A stretch of 64,000 nucleotides of DNA, taken from positions 1,860,001 through 1,924,000 of the forward strand of contig NC_009767.1 in assembly GCF_000017805.1 (NCBI RefSeq), given 5' to 3'. Shown in pieces: positions 1-8,576 of the stretch. The notes beneath the pieces are model-generated. The model ran no database searches and was not told the DNA's origin. It saw nothing but the letters and a program-made list of their open reading frames with translations. The DNA is from Roseiflexus castenholzii DSM 13941. GTDB taxonomy: Bacteria > Chloroflexota > Chloroflexia > Chloroflexales > Roseiflexaceae. Position 1 is the first letter of the stretch, and every line of letters begins with the position of its first letter. The position numbers and the translations under genes were made by a program.

Positions 1-138
1 ACCGTTCTGGCGCAGCCCGACTTTCTGGGATTACAGGCGGAAGTCTACACCTTCGTTGCATTCGTCTATGGCGTCTTCTGCTATCTGATGTCGGCGTTCA
101 GCCAGCGATTGGAAGCACAACTGCACACAGGACGTTAA
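1..138 (+). CDS. Amino-acid ABC transporter permease, C-terminal end (5' truncated by the window)
   Basis: The window opens inside a reading frame that gives 45 residues and stops with TAA at 136-138. It ends in a hydrophobic helix ([16 protein letters not shown]) followed by a basic, polar tail containing SQRLE. This resembles the last membrane segment and cytoplasmic tail of HisM/GlnP-type amino-acid permeases, which usually end in a similar Y-x3-C-Y-x-MS-x5-R-x-LE pattern. The ATPase gene starts 7 bases downstream, as expected for a polar amino-acid uptake operon. The substrate cannot be read from this fragment. Confidence 0.7.
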   Translation, partial: TVLAQPDFLGLQAEVYTFVAFVYGVFCYLMSAFSQRLEAQLHTGR

Positions 139-145
139 TGCAGAT

Positions 146-907
146 ATGAGCGCCAACACATCGTCAACCGCCGATCCGATCATCATTTGCCGCGATGTGC
201 ATAAGTGGTACGGCAATTACCACGCGCTGCGCGGCATCGATATGGACGTGCGCCGGGGTGAAGTCGTGGTCGTCTTTGGTCCTTCCGGCTCCGGCAAATC
301 GACCTTCATCCGCACGATCAATCGGCTGGAGGAGCATCAGCGCGGTCAGATCACCGTGGATGGGATCGAACTGACCCACGATGTGCGCAACATTGAGCGC
401 ATCCGCATGGAAACCGGCATGGTCTTTCAGCAGTTCAACCTCTTTCCCCACCTCACCGTGATCGACAATATCACTCTGGCGCCGATATGGGTGCGCGGTT
501 GGACGAAAGCGCAGGCGGAAGAGATTGCCATGCAACTGCTGAAGCGGGTTGGCATTCCTGAGCAGGCGCGCAAGTATCCGGGGCAGTTGAGCGGCGGTCA
601 GCAGCAGCGTGTGGCGATTGCGCGCGCCCTGGCGATGCAACCGAAGATTATGCTCTTCGATGAGCCAACTTCGGCGCTCGACCCGGAGATGATCAAAGAA
701 GTGCTCGATGTTATGATCGAGTTGGCGGAAAGTGGTATGACCATGATCGTTGTGACGCACGAAATGGGGTTTGCCCGCGCCGTCGCCGATACGATGTACT
801 TCTTTGATCAGGGGCAGATTGTGGAAAGCGGTGCGCCAGAGCAGATTTTCGGCGATCCCCGCGAAGCGCGCACGAAGTTATTCCTCTCTCAGGTGCTATC
901 CCATTAA
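146..907 (+). CDS. glnQ: Polar amino-acid ABC transporter ATP-binding protein (GlnQ type)
   Basis: This 253-residue protein has all the ABC ATPase motifs: Walker A GPSGSGKS at about 45-52, a Q-loop in [12 protein letters not shown] near 93-104, the signature LSGGQQQR at 148-155, Walker B IMLFDEP near 168-174 and the switch histidine in VTHEMGFA near 205. The FNLFPHLT Q-loop and the length are typical of the polar amino-acid uptake family (GlnQ/HisP/ArtP). It energises import through the permease whose end lies 7 bases upstream. The start at 146 gives the usual distance to Walker A. The exact amino-acid substrate is not visible, so the symbol denotes the family only. Confidence 0.93.
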   Translation: MSANTSSTADPIIICRDVHKWYGNYHALRGIDMDVRRGEVVVVFGPSGSGKSTFIRTINRLEEHQRGQITVDGIELTHDVRNIERIRMETGMVFQQFNLFPHLTVIDNITLAPIWVRGWTKAQAEEIAMQLLKRVGIPEQARKYPGQLSGGQQQRVAIARALAMQPKIMLFDEPTSALDPEMIKEVLDVMIELAESGMTMIVVTHEMGFARAVADTMYFFDQGQIVESGAPEQIFGDPREARTKLFLSQVLSH

Positions 908-1002
908 TCGTCTATCTACAGGGCAGAGACCGGTATCTCGCCTCTGGTTGGATCGCTCGTTCTTCACCATATACGGAAGGCGCAGGGGCGTTCGGAGATG
1001 GC

Positions 1003-1383
1003 CTAACGGGACGATGCGAATGCGCCGTTTGCCGATGATTGCTCGACCGCTGAGATTGCAGCCGATGGCAACGATGTGCAGAGGTGCAATCGTTGATCGC
1101 GGAGTTCGGCGCACGTGTGATGCGCCGTGGGGCTGAAACTGCCGTCGAGCGCCAGGAGAATGCCGGTTGCTGGATTGCGCAGGCGAACCAGTTCCCATAA
1201 ATCCTGAACATCGGCGGAACCGATGAGTGAACGAGCCTGCGCCAGCACGAGAACGGTGCGCCCATTGCCATCGCTCAATGTCAGCAACCAGCGATTGCTG
1301 CGCAGTTGCTCGATGCCGGTTATACGATAACCAGCCTCACGCGCCATGCGCTCGAAATCGGGGGGTTTAGAGCGTTTGACCAC
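1003..1383 (-). CDS. Conserved-looking hypothetical protein, about 126 aa
   Basis: I do not recognise a family. The frame is open from 1455, but a GTG at 1383 preceded by GAGAGGAGT six bases upstream is the better start, giving about 126 residues beginning VVKRSKPP. The protein is soluble, mixed alpha/beta, with a segment YRITGIEQLRSNRWLLTLSD and then a regular helix/strand pattern rich in Leu and Arg. No transmembrane segment, signal peptide or metal motif is visible. It converges on the glnQ-like gene, and a promoter candidate lies at 1492-1520. Natural residue composition and a strong ribosome-binding site support it as real; function is unknown. Confidence 0.55.
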   Translation of the reverse strand: MVKRSKPPDFERMAREAGYRITGIEQLRSNRWLLTLSDGNGRTVLVLAQARSLIGSADVQDLWELVRLRNPATGILLALDGSFSPTAHHTCAELRDQRLHLCTSLPSAAISAVEQSSANGAFASSR

Positions 1384-1491
1384 GGGCGGACTCCTCTCAA
1401 CGACGTAGCGCCGGGGACGACATCCGACCCCGAGCGAGCAATGCGCGCGCGGCAACGGTTTTCATAGCGTGACGGGAAGGGCGTTGCTTTT

Positions 1492-1520
1492 AGTATACCA
1501 TACGTTGAAACCATCAACAA
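1492..1520 (-). promoter_or_regulatory. Sigma70-type promoter for the 1383-1003 gene
   Basis: On the minus strand TTGTTG (1520-1515) is followed after 17 bases by TATACT (1497-1492). Transcription would start near 1485, about 100 bases before the preferred GTG start. Confidence 0.4.
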
Positions 1521-1636
1521 ATAGTGAAAGGGGTGAGACGCAGGCATGAGTTGTCGGCAACCATAACGTTTCTGACCGCAGCGCGCCTGGACGTAAATGC
1601 CCGACGGTTGCGCGGCGGGCGCAGCGCGTTATCCCA

Positions 1637-1748
1637 ATGACGATTGACGCTGCCGCATGCGTGTCATTCCGAGCGCAGCGCGGAATCTGAGCGGGTCGCG
1701 CACGACCCCTCGCGCTGATCGGGGTAACCATGCCGGATGTTCACAGGT
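1637..1748. repeat. Dispersed MITE-like repeat, short copy
   Basis: About 112 bp that match elements at 42207-42356 (inverted) and 46710-46856. The shared core carries the string GCGGAATCTGAGCGGGTCGC followed by CACGACCCCTCGCGCT. This copy lacks about 26 internal bases present in the other two and has lost the right terminal inverted repeat. The surrounding spacer from 1520 to 1790 holds nothing else I can identify. Confidence 0.7.
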
Positions 1749-1790
1749 ATATTATCCCCCGCACCCGCGCCCAGAATGCATAAGAGGCGC

Positions 1791-1820
1791 TTGACCATTC
1801 TCCAGAATCAGGGCTACAAT
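1791..1820 (+). promoter_or_regulatory. Promoter of the heme A synthase gene
   Basis: TTGACC (1791-1796), an 18-base spacer and TACAAT (1815-1820). The -10 box overlaps the upstream in-frame ATG at 1819, which argues that translation starts at 1870 instead. Confidence 0.6.
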
Positions 1821-1869
1821 GCGTGCCATACAAAAACGTGCATCTAGAGCGCCTGGGAAGGAAGAATCG

Positions 1870-2832
1870 ATGCTGACGCGCAATCGTTTCCCTCTGTATA
1901 CGTGGGGAGTGCTGATCTACAATCTGCTGGTCATTCTATGGGGCGCCTTCGTTCGTGCAACGGGTTCCGGCGCGGGATGCGGCAGTCATTGGCCCCTCTG
2001 CAACGGCGAAGTCATTCCGCGCGCGCCAGCCGTCGAAACCATGGTCGAGTTCACCCATCGTCTGACGAGCGGTGTGGCGTTGCTCATGGTGGTCGGCATG
2101 CTGGTGTGGTCCTATCGCGCTTACCCGCGTGGTCACATAGTGCGGCGCGGTGCGCTGCTCTCGATGGTGTTCATCATCACCGAAGCGCTGCTAGGCGCCG
2201 GGTTGGTGCTGTTTGAATTAGTGGCGCACAATGCGTCGCTGACCCGTGCTGTTTCTATGGCGGCGCATTTGCTGAACACCTTCATTCTGCTTGCCTGCAT
2301 CACCCTGACCGGTTGGTGGTCGTCGGGCGGTGAACCGATCCGCCTGCGCGGTCAGGGCGCCGTCGCCTCCTGGCTGATGACCGGTATGGTGGGGTTGATC
2401 CTGGTCGGAATGACCGGCGCAGTGATTGCGCTTGGCGACACGCTGTTCTTCGCTCACACCCGCGCGGGCGGGAGTGAAGAGGACCTTGCGCCGCTCGTTG
2501 CGGCAATCGTCTCGATCCGTATGATGCATCCCGCGCTGGCGATTGGCATCGGTGCATTTGTAGTGGTTGCCGCGTGGTATACGAGCACGGCGCGCCCTGG
2601 CGCCACCACGCGCTGGCTGGCGATTGCGCTGACGGCATTGTATGCCGTGCAACTTGTTGCCGGGTATGTCAACGTCGCGCTTCAGGCGCCGGTCTGGATG
2701 CAACTGGTGCATCTATTCCTGGCGGATGCGGTGTGGATTGCGCTCGTTCTGCTGGCGGCATCAGCGCTACGGGTGAGTGCGATCACCGCCGAGACACGTG
2801 CGGCGGCTTCGATGGTCGGGGCGAAAGGTTAG
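1870..2832 (+). CDS. ctaA: Heme A synthase (COX15/CtaA family)
   Basis: This 320-residue integral membrane protein has eight predicted helices and the family signature near the N terminus (WGAFVRATGSGAGCGSHWP). It oxidises the C8 methyl of heme O to give heme A for cytochrome c oxidase. Candidate heme-ligand histidines sit in EFTHRL, AHLLNTF, MMHPAL and LVHLFL, in the two pseudo-symmetric halves. The CGSHWPLC pair matches the conserved periplasmic cysteines. ATG 1870 follows GGAAGGAAG and is preferred over 1819, which lies in the promoter. No ctaB (heme O synthase) neighbour is present, so heme O must be made elsewhere in the genome. Confidence 0.93.
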   Translation: MLTRNRFPLYTWGVLIYNLLVILWGAFVRATGSGAGCGSHWPLCNGEVIPRAPAVETMVEFTHRLTSGVALLMVVGMLVWSYRAYPRGHIVRRGALLSMVFIITEALLGAGLVLFELVAHNASLTRAVSMAAHLLNTFILLACITLTGWWSSGGEPIRLRGQGAVASWLMTGMVGLILVGMTGAVIALGDTLFFAHTRAGGSEEDLAPLVAAIVSIRMMHPALAIGIGAFVVVAAWYTSTARPGATTRWLAIALTALYAVQLVAGYVNVALQAPVWMQLVHLFLADAVWIALVLLAASALRVSAITAETRAAASMVGAKG

Positions 2833-2854
2833 GGGTCGGGGTTAGAAAGTGAGA

Positions 2855-2903
2855 GATCGGCGGGCGACAGAGACGTTTGCAACCTCCCTGCCGCTCGCCG
2901 GTC
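2855..2903. terminator. Hairpin between convergent ctaA and ABA4-like genes
   Basis: A 16-base arm (GATCGGCGGGCGACAG) and a near-complementary arm (CTGCCGCTCGCCGGTC) pair at 13 of 16 positions around a 17-base loop. It lies between two convergent stop codons. No U-run follows, so function as a terminator is inferred. Confidence 0.4.
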
Positions 2904-2904
2904 T

Positions 2905-3330
2905 TCATTCCTCGCCTTTCCTCAAACGCCAGAGCAGAAACCCCATCAATCCGGCAGGACCTGCCATCAACGTTGCAAAGAGCGCGGGGATGCGCACCTG
3001 CCAGGGTGCGTTCAGACGGCGGCACTCACGGTAGATCCACGCGCCGCTGAAGAGATCGAGGGCGAGCATGTGCGCCCACGCCGCAGCAGCGCCTTCCGGC
3101 GAACTCATCCCCTTGCGAATTCCCTCAAGTGAGGTAAAATCTATTGCCGCGCCATCGCGCTGCCCGCGCCGTACTGCCAGCGCCAGTGCGACAATGTAGT
3201 TCAGCCCGGTGATGATAAACAGTGGTCCCGGACGGCTCATCCGCTCGGTGAGCGGATTCCCGGGGGCGAACATCATCGCCAGCCAGAGTGGCATTGGGAA
3301 AACATTGAGATACTGAAAGAACCGTTCCAT
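2905..3330 (-). CDS. ABA4-like (DUF4281) membrane protein
   Basis: A 141-residue protein with about four membrane helices. It begins MERFFQYLNVFPMPLWLAMMFAPG, has a central ITGLNYIVALALA helix and ends in a basic tail. The pattern of NVFPMPLWLAMMFAP at the start and MLALDLFSGAWIYRE in the third segment fits the ABA4-like family, named after a plant protein needed for neoxanthin synthesis and common in phototrophic bacteria with no proven role. ATG 3330 follows an excellent GAGGAGGAG site. It is divergent from the arginase gene. A carotenoid-related role is inference only. Confidence 0.75.
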   Translation of the reverse strand: MERFFQYLNVFPMPLWLAMMFAPGNPLTERMSRPGPLFIITGLNYIVALALAVRRGQRDGAAIDFTSLEGIRKGMSSPEGAAAAWAHMLALDLFSGAWIYRECRRLNAPWQVRIPALFATLMAGPAGLMGFLLWRLRKGEE

Positions 3331-3350
3331 TGTTCTCCTCCTCGAATAAG

Positions 3351-4250
3351 ATGCGCGATGTCGCCATCATTGGCGTGCCGCTCGACCTTGGCGCCGGTCG
3401 GCGCGGCGTTGATATGGGTCCGAGTGCAATCCGGTATGCTGGGCTGCGCGAGCGGATTGTGGCGCTCGGTTGTCAGGTGCGCGATCTTGGCAATATCAGC
3501 GTTCCGCTGGCGGAACAGATCGAACCGCCAACGCCGGATGAACGGCTGCGCTACCTCCAACCCATCGCGCATGCCGTCCGCGACCTGGCGCAGCGCGTGC
3601 GCGACGTCGTCGCATCCGGCGCTCTGCCGCTCATGCTCGGCGGCGACCACAGTTTGTCGATTGGGTCGGTGGCAGGTGTGGCGCACAACCGACGCATTGG
3701 CGTGATCTGGCTCGATGCGCATGGCGACTATAATACACCAGAGACGACGCCCTCGGGGAATATTCATGGCATGGGGCTTGCGGCGCTTACCGGGCGCGGG
3801 CATCCTCTGCTGACCGATGTGCTCGGACAGATGCCGGCGGTGCATCCGGCGGATGTGGCGCTGGTGGGTGTGCGGAGCCTTGATGACGGCGAACGGGACG
3901 CGCTCCGCGCATCCGGGGTGCGCGTCTTTACGATGCACGACATCGACCGACGCGGGATGGCGTCGGTGATGGAAGAGGCGATCCTGCACGTCAGCGTCAA
4001 TACGGCTGGATTTCACCTGAGTTTTGATCTCGATGCCCTCGATCCGAACGAAGCGCCAGGGGTCGGGACGCCGGTGCTCGGGGGCATGACGTATCGTGAG
4101 GCGCATCTGGCGATGGAACTGGTGGCGGCGTCCGGGCGTTTGATCGGGCTTGATCTGGTGGAAGTCAACCCTATTCTTGACGAGCGCAACACGACGGCGC
4201 TTCTGGCGGTCGAGTTTGCGCTCTCGGCGCTGGGGAAACGGATTTATTGA
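3351..4250 (+). CDS. rocF: Arginase/agmatinase-family enzyme (arginase-like)
   Basis: A 299-residue ureohydrolase. All manganese-binding motifs are visible: [18 protein letters not shown] with the following IHGM, and SFDLDALDP. The start [24 protein letters not shown] and the motif set resemble bacterial arginases (arginine to ornithine plus urea) more than agmatinases. Assignment to arginase over agmatinase or formiminoglutamase is moderately sure. A TTG at 3330 is an alternative start; ATG 3351 gives the usual N terminus but has no clear Shine-Dalgarno site. Its start region abuts the divergent ABA4-like gene. Confidence 0.85.
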   Translation: MRDVAIIGVPLDLGAGRRGVDMGPSAIRYAGLRERIVALGCQVRDLGNISVPLAEQIEPPTPDERLRYLQPIAHAVRDLAQRVRDVVASGALPLMLGGDHSLSIGSVAGVAHNRRIGVIWLDAHGDYNTPETTPSGNIHGMGLAALTGRGHPLLTDVLGQMPAVHPADVALVGVRSLDDGERDALRASGVRVFTMHDIDRRGMASVMEEAILHVSVNTAGFHLSFDLDALDPNEAPGVGTPVLGGMTYREAHLAMELVAASGRLIGLDLVEVNPILDERNTTALLAVEFALSALGKRIY

Positions 4251-4259
4251 GCGGACTTT

Positions 4260-4287
4260 ATGACATTTCTGTGCAAATAAGTATACT
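4260..4287 (+). promoter_or_regulatory. Upstream promoter candidate for the act operon
   Basis: ATGACA (4260-4265), 16 bases, TATACT (4282-4287), inside the AT-rich stretch 4250-4420 that contrasts with the GC-rich surroundings. It is the clearest -10/-35 pair before the act genes. Confidence 0.45.
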
Positions 4288-4395
4288 TTGATAAGTTGTG
4301 TGCCTTTTGTCTATTAAATGTAGAGAATCTGTGTGTCGGTTGAGATTTCTTCACTATTTTAACCGGGCATTTTTGAACGTGTTCGTAACCAGATG

Positions 4396-4404
4396 TGCTA
4401 TTAT
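4396..4404 (+). promoter_or_regulatory. Extended -10 element upstream of the act operon
   Basis: TGC directly followed by TATTAT forms an extended -10 box. The best -35 (TTGAAC, 4373-4378) is 20 bases away, which is long. It would drive a transcript starting near 4411. Confidence 0.3.
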
Positions 4405-4420
4405 TAACTAAGGTTGCAAG

Positions 4421-4507
4421 ATGCTGTTCAGCTTTCTCGACAGCGTGTTCGGCGCACGTATGGGCGTCGTTGCGCTACCGCATCTCAAATCGCACTGCGA
4501 GAACTAG
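4421..4507 (+). CDS. Possible 28-residue leader peptide upstream of actA
   Basis: ATG 4421 is preceded by AAGG seven bases upstream and opens a 28-codon frame ending at TAG 4507, encoding MLFSFLDSVFGARMGVVALP and eight more residues. The rest of the 4250-4799 spacer contains no other convincing gene. The peptide is too short to assign. A regulatory upstream reading frame or chance are both possible. Confidence 0.2.
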   Translation: MLFSFLDSVFGARMGVVALPHLKSHCEN

Positions 4508-4799
4508 AGAGGGTGCAACCAGACGATCGCGCTCCTCCCGGAAAGCCGTGTCACGCATACCGTCGTTTATGGCGGCTTGCTCTGGTTGGTTCACACCATC
4601 CGGTCGTCCCTTCAACTATGGTCCGTGGCGACCGTATGCCGTGTGTACTACACGGGTTTTTCGACATGTCCGCTTCCTGGGGCGTTGGAGGTGTGGCGAG
4701 GTTCTGGCGGTTTCCGGCAAGCCGATGCGTTGGTTGAACGGCATCCCGCTGATACGCTTCCAGCTGTGAACAACCTGCTAGATGCTAGAAAGGCGCCCC

Positions 4800-5462
4800 A
4801 TGGCCCAGGTATTCGATCGGAGAGCCAATACGCTCGCCAGGGTGAGTATTTTTGCCGGTATTCCGCTGGTGCTGGCGATTCTCGGCGGAGTCTGGTGGCT
4901 GTTCGGCTGGTCGGACTGGCACCGTGACGTGGGTGTCGAGATTCCACAGCCCGGCGGCGGGTTCAACCATCAACTGCACGTCGCGCTGGGAATGGATTGC
5001 CGCTACTGCCATACGGCGGTTGAGGTCTCGGCTCACGCGAACATTCCGCCAACCGAGACGTGTATGGGGTGTCACTCGCAGATCATCAGCCGCAGCGAAA
5101 AGGTCGCTTTCGTCTGGCAGAGTTGGGAAACCGGGACTTCTATTCAGTGGAATAAAGTTCACGACCTGCCCAAGTTCGTCTACTTCAACCATAGCATCCA
5201 TGTTGCCAAGGGCGTTGGCTGTTCGACGTGCCACGGGCGCATCGATCAGATGCGCGTGGTGTACAAGACGCAGCCGCTGTTTATGTCGTGGTGTCTGGAT
5301 TGCCACCGCAACCCGGAGAAGTATGTCCGCCCGCGTGAAGAAGTCTTCAATATGGCGTGGACACCGCCACCCAATCAACTGGAGGTTGGGCGACGCCTGG
5401 TGCAGGAATATGAAATTCGCTCGTCGTGGGAATTGACGAATTGCGCCATTTGCCACCGCTAG
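4800..5462 (+). CDS. actA: Alternative complex III subunit ActA, pentaheme cytochrome c
   Basis: A 220-residue protein with one N-terminal membrane helix (about 16-38) and five CxxCH heme c sites at about 67-71, 88-92, 141-145, 165-169 and 215-219 (CRYCH, CMGCH, CSTCH, CLDCH, CAICH). Extra histidines in FNHQLH and FNHSIH can be distal heme ligands. In alternative complex III this subunit carries electrons from the iron-sulfur subunit towards the acceptor. ATG 4800 gives a normal signal-anchor start; the frame is open from 4782. It is the first gene of actABCDEF, with actB starting about 10 bases after its stop. Confidence 0.93.
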   Translation: MAQVFDRRANTLARVSIFAGIPLVLAILGGVWWLFGWSDWHRDVGVEIPQPGGGFNHQLHVALGMDCRYCHTAVEVSAHANIPPTETCMGCHSQIISRSEKVAFVWQSWETGTSIQWNKVHDLPKFVYFNHSIHVAKGVGCSTCHGRIDQMRVVYKTQPLFMSWCLDCHRNPEKYVRPREEVFNMAWTPPPNQLEVGRRLVQEYEIRSSWELTNCAICHR

Positions 5463-5471
5463 GAATTGAGC

Positions 5472-8400
5472 GTGACTATGAGCACCACTTCCCAGGATTT
5501 GAACGCGCTGCGCGCGCGTCTGGCACAAGCCGAAGGGCGAGAATTCTGGCGTAGCCTCGATGAGTTGGCTGATACGCCTGCGTTCAATGAACTGCTGAAG
5601 CGCGAATTTCCGCGCGGCGCCGCTGAATGGCGCGACCCGGCGAGCCGGCGCAATTTCCTCAAACTTATGGGCGCCTCGCTGGCGCTCGCCGGTCTGTCGG
5701 GGTGTCAGTTCGCGCTTAAGCAGCCACAGGAAAAGATCGTTCCTTATGTGCGTCAGCCGGAGGAGATTATCCACGGTAGACCCCTTTTCTTCGCTACTGC
5801 CGTCACATTCGCCGGCTTCGGCGTCGGTCTGCTTGTTGAAAGCCACGAGGGGCGCCCGACGAAAATCGAGGGAAACCCCGATCATCCGGCGTCACTCGGT
5901 TCGACCGACCTGATCACGCAGGCGATGATTCTGACGATGTACGACCCGGATCGCTCGCAGGCGCCGACCAACGCCGGACAGGAGACGACATGGGATGCCT
6001 TCGTCGCCGCTGCAACGGCTGCGATGCAGGCGCAGACGGCAAAACAGGGCGCCGGGTTGCGCGTCCTCTCCGGGTCGCTTACCTCGCCAACGCTGATTGC
6101 GCAAAAGCAACAATTGCTGACGCAGTTTCCGCAGGCGAAGTGGTATGAGTATGAACCGGTCGGGCGCGACAATGCCAATGCCGGCGCACGGCTGGCGTTT
6201 GGCGCGGATGTGCATACGATCTATCGCCTCGATACGGCGAAGGTGATCGTCGGGTTCGATGCCGATTTTACCGCCCCGTCGCCGACGGGGGTGCGCATGG
6301 CGCGCCAGCTTGCCGATGGCCGCCGCATTCGCAAAGGGACGAAAGAGGTCAATCGGTTGTACCTCGCCGAGAGCACGCCGTCGATCACCGGTCTGCTCGC
6401 CGATCATCGCCTGCCGGTGCGCTCGTCGCAGATTGAACATCTGGTGCGCGCGCTGGCGACCCTCGTCGGTGTGCCGAATGTGGCGGCCGGCGCTCCTCTG
6501 AGCGATACGGAGAAGAAATGGGTTGAGGCAGCGGCAAAGGACCTTCAGGCGAATCGCGGGGCGTGCGTGGTGCTGGTTGGCGAAAGTCAGCCGCCGGTCG
6601 TCCACGCGCTCGGTCACGCGATCAATGCGCAACTCGGCAATGTCGGCAGCACAGTGGTGTACACCGAGCCGGTTGAGGACGATCCATCTGGCGGTATTGC
6701 CGCCCTGAGCGCCTTGACGCAGGAAATGAACGCCGGGACGGTCGAGGTGTTGCTGATGATCGAGAGCAACCCGGTGTACAATGCGCCTGCCGACATTCCG
6801 TTTGCTGAGGCGCTGGCGAAAGTGCCGCTCAGCATGCACGTCGGTCTCTACCGTGATGAAACCGCGCAGCAGAGCGTTTGGCACATCAATGGCGCGCACT
6901 TCCTGGAAGCCTGGGGCGATGTGCGCGCTTTCGATGGGACGACGACGATTGTGCAACCGCTGATAGCTCCGCTGTACAACGGCAAGTCGGCAATCGAAGT
7001 GCTCAATGTGCTGCTCGGCAAGCCGCAGGAGACCGGTTATCAGACGCTGACCGCCTACTGGCAGACGCAGGATGCGAGCGGCAATTTCCGCGTCTTCTGG
7101 AATACGGCGTTGCACGATGGTGTGATTACTGCTACACAGGCGCGCAGTCGCCAGGTGACGCTCCAGCAGGGTTTTGCCGATGCTGCGCCGCCGGCGCCGA
7201 CGCAGGGATTGGAAATTGTGTTTCGCCCCGATCCGTCGCTGTGGGACGGTGCGTTCGCCAATAATGCCTGGCTCCAGGAGACCCCTAAGCCGTATACCAA
7301 ATTGACGTGGGATAATGTCGCGCTGATGAGCGTTCGCACCGCAAACGCGCTTGGGCTTAAGAATGGTGATGTGGTGCGGTTGACGTACCAGGGGCGCTCG
7401 GTGGATGCACCGGTTTGGGTGCAGCCGGGGCACGCCGACGATTCGGTGACGGTGCATTTCGGATTTGGGCGCACGGCTGCCGGAAGAGTTGGCAACAATG
7501 TTGGGTTCAACGCTTATCGCCTGCGCACCAGCGCAACGCCGTGGTTCGGTGTTGGGTTGGAGGTGGCGAAAGTCGGCGAGAACTATAAACTGGCAAGCAC
7601 CCAGGGGCACTTCCTGATGGAAGGGCGCAAGAAGGACCTGGTGCGCTATGGCACGCTCGCCGAGTATGTCGAGGACGAGAAGTTCCTTCAGGTCGAAAAG
7701 GAAGAGCCAATCTCGCTGATCGGCGAGTATGAGTACAACGGCTATAAGTGGGGCATGTCGATCGACCTGAATGTGTGTAACTCGTGCAACGCCTGTGTGG
7801 TCGCATGCCAGTCGGAGAACAACATTCCGGTGGTCGGCAAAGACGAAGTCTGGCTTGGGCGCGAAATGCACTGGATCCGTATCGACCAGTATTACGTCGG
7901 TGATGAGCATACTCCGAACGTCTATAACATGGTGATGCTCTGCCAGCAGTGCGAGCACGCGCCGTGCGAAATTGTCTGCCCGGTCGCTGCGACCGTCCAC
8001 GACGCGGAAGGGTTGAACAATATGGTGTATAACCGCTGCGTCGGCACCAAGTACTGCTCGAACAACTGCCCGTACAAAGTGCGTCGGTTCAATTTCCTTC
8101 AGTATCAGGACGTGCCATACCGTTCGCCGATCGACGCCTCGACCGAGAATGACAGCATCCCGGTGCTCAAAATGATGCGCAACCCGGATGTGACGGTGCG
8201 CGCGCGCGGTGTGATGGAAAAATGCACGTTCTGCGTCCAGCGCATCAATGAGGCGCGCATCCAGGCGCGCACAGAGAATCGACGCATCGCCGACGGCGAG
8301 ATTATGACTGCGTGCCAGCAGGTGTGCCCGACGCAGGCAATTGTCTTCGGCGACCTGAACGATCCGCAGGCGCGGGTTGTGGACCTGAAGGAACAACCGC

Positions 8401-8504
8401 TGAAGTATACCTCGCTCGATAAACTGAACACCAAACCACGGGTCAGTTATCTGGCGAAGATCAAGAATCTGAACCCCGATCTCGCAGAGGAGAAAACGGC
8501 ATAA
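5472..8504 (+). CDS. actB: Alternative complex III subunit ActB, molybdopterin-oxidoreductase-like plus iron-sulfur domain
   Basis: About 1010 residues with two parts. The N-terminal three quarters resemble a molybdopterin oxidoreductase; in characterised complexes this domain holds no molybdenum cofactor. A twin-arginine-like motif SRRNFLK near residue 60 leads into a hydrophobic stretch ending in LSGC, a possible lipobox. The C-terminal ferredoxin part starts near residue 768 with CNSCNACVVAC, followed by CQQCEHAPCEIVCP, CVGTKYCSNNCP and CTFC...CQQVCP, enough cysteines for four Fe-S clusters. GTG 5472 sits six bases after AGGAA and is my choice; ATG 5478 and TTG 5466 are alternatives. It oxidises quinol together with ActC/ActF. 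Confidence 0.93.
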   Translation: MTMSTTSQDLNALRARLAQAEGREFWRSLDELADTPAFNELLKREFPRGAAEWRDPASRRNFLKLMGASLALAGLSGCQFALKQPQEKIVPYVRQPEEIIHGRPLFFATAVTFAGFGVGLLVESHEGRPTKIEGNPDHPASLGSTDLITQAMILTMYDPDRSQAPTNAGQETTWDAFVAAATAAMQAQTAKQGAGLRVLSGSLTSPTLIAQKQQLLTQFPQAKWYEYEPVGRDNANAGARLAFGADVHTIYRLDTAKVIVGFDADFTAPSPTGVRMARQLADGRRIRKGTKEVNRLYLAESTPSITGLLADHRLPVRSSQIEHLVRALATLVGVPNVAAGAPLSDTEKKWVEAAAKDLQANRGACVVLVGESQPPVVHALGHAINAQLGNVGSTVVYTEPVEDDPSGGIAALSALTQEMNAGTVEVLLMIESNPVYNAPADIPFAEALAKVPLSMHVGLYRDETAQQSVWHINGAHFLEAWGDVRAFDGTTTIVQPLIAPLYNGKSAIEVLNVLLGKPQETGYQTLTAYWQTQDASGNFRVFWNTALHDGVITATQARSRQVTLQQGFADAAPPAPTQGLEIVFRPDPSLWDGAFANNAWLQETPKPYTKLTWDNVALMSVRTANALGLKNGDVVRLTYQGRSVDAPVWVQPGHADDSVTVHFGFGRTAAGRVGNNVGFNAYRLRTSATPWFGVGLEVAKVGENYKLASTQGHFLMEGRKKDLVRYGTLAEYVEDEKFLQVEKEEPISLIGEYEYNGYKWGMSIDLNVCNSCNACVVACQSENNIPVVGKDEVWLGREMHWIRIDQYYVGDEHTPNVYNMVMLCQQCEHAPCEIVCPVAATVHDAEGLNNMVYNRCVGTKYCSNNCPYKVRRFNFLQYQDVPYRSPIDASTENDSIPVLKMMRNPDVTVRARGVMEKCTFCVQRINEARIQARTENRRIADGEIMTACQQVCPTQAIVFGDLNDPQARVVDLKEQPLKYTSLDKLNTKPRVSYLAKIKNLNPDLAEEKTA

Positions 8505-8576
8505 TCGCAGCGAATGGCCGATGGCGGGACAACGGAGCAATCCCGTTCTCTCGCCCCAGGATACACGGAGTAGCAC

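Noticed and set aside
4395..4927. Three overlapping frames of 107 to 124 codons upstream of actA
   Set aside because: Arg/Ser/Cys-rich text with no ribosome-binding sites; two of them run into actA in the wrong frame.
5892..8576. 894-codon minus-strand frame opposite actB (and similar shadows opposite mfd, serS, ggt and fabF)
   Set aside because: Typical antisense shadow of a high-GC gene, His/Arg-rich with no domains; the sense strand carries clear Fe-S motifs.
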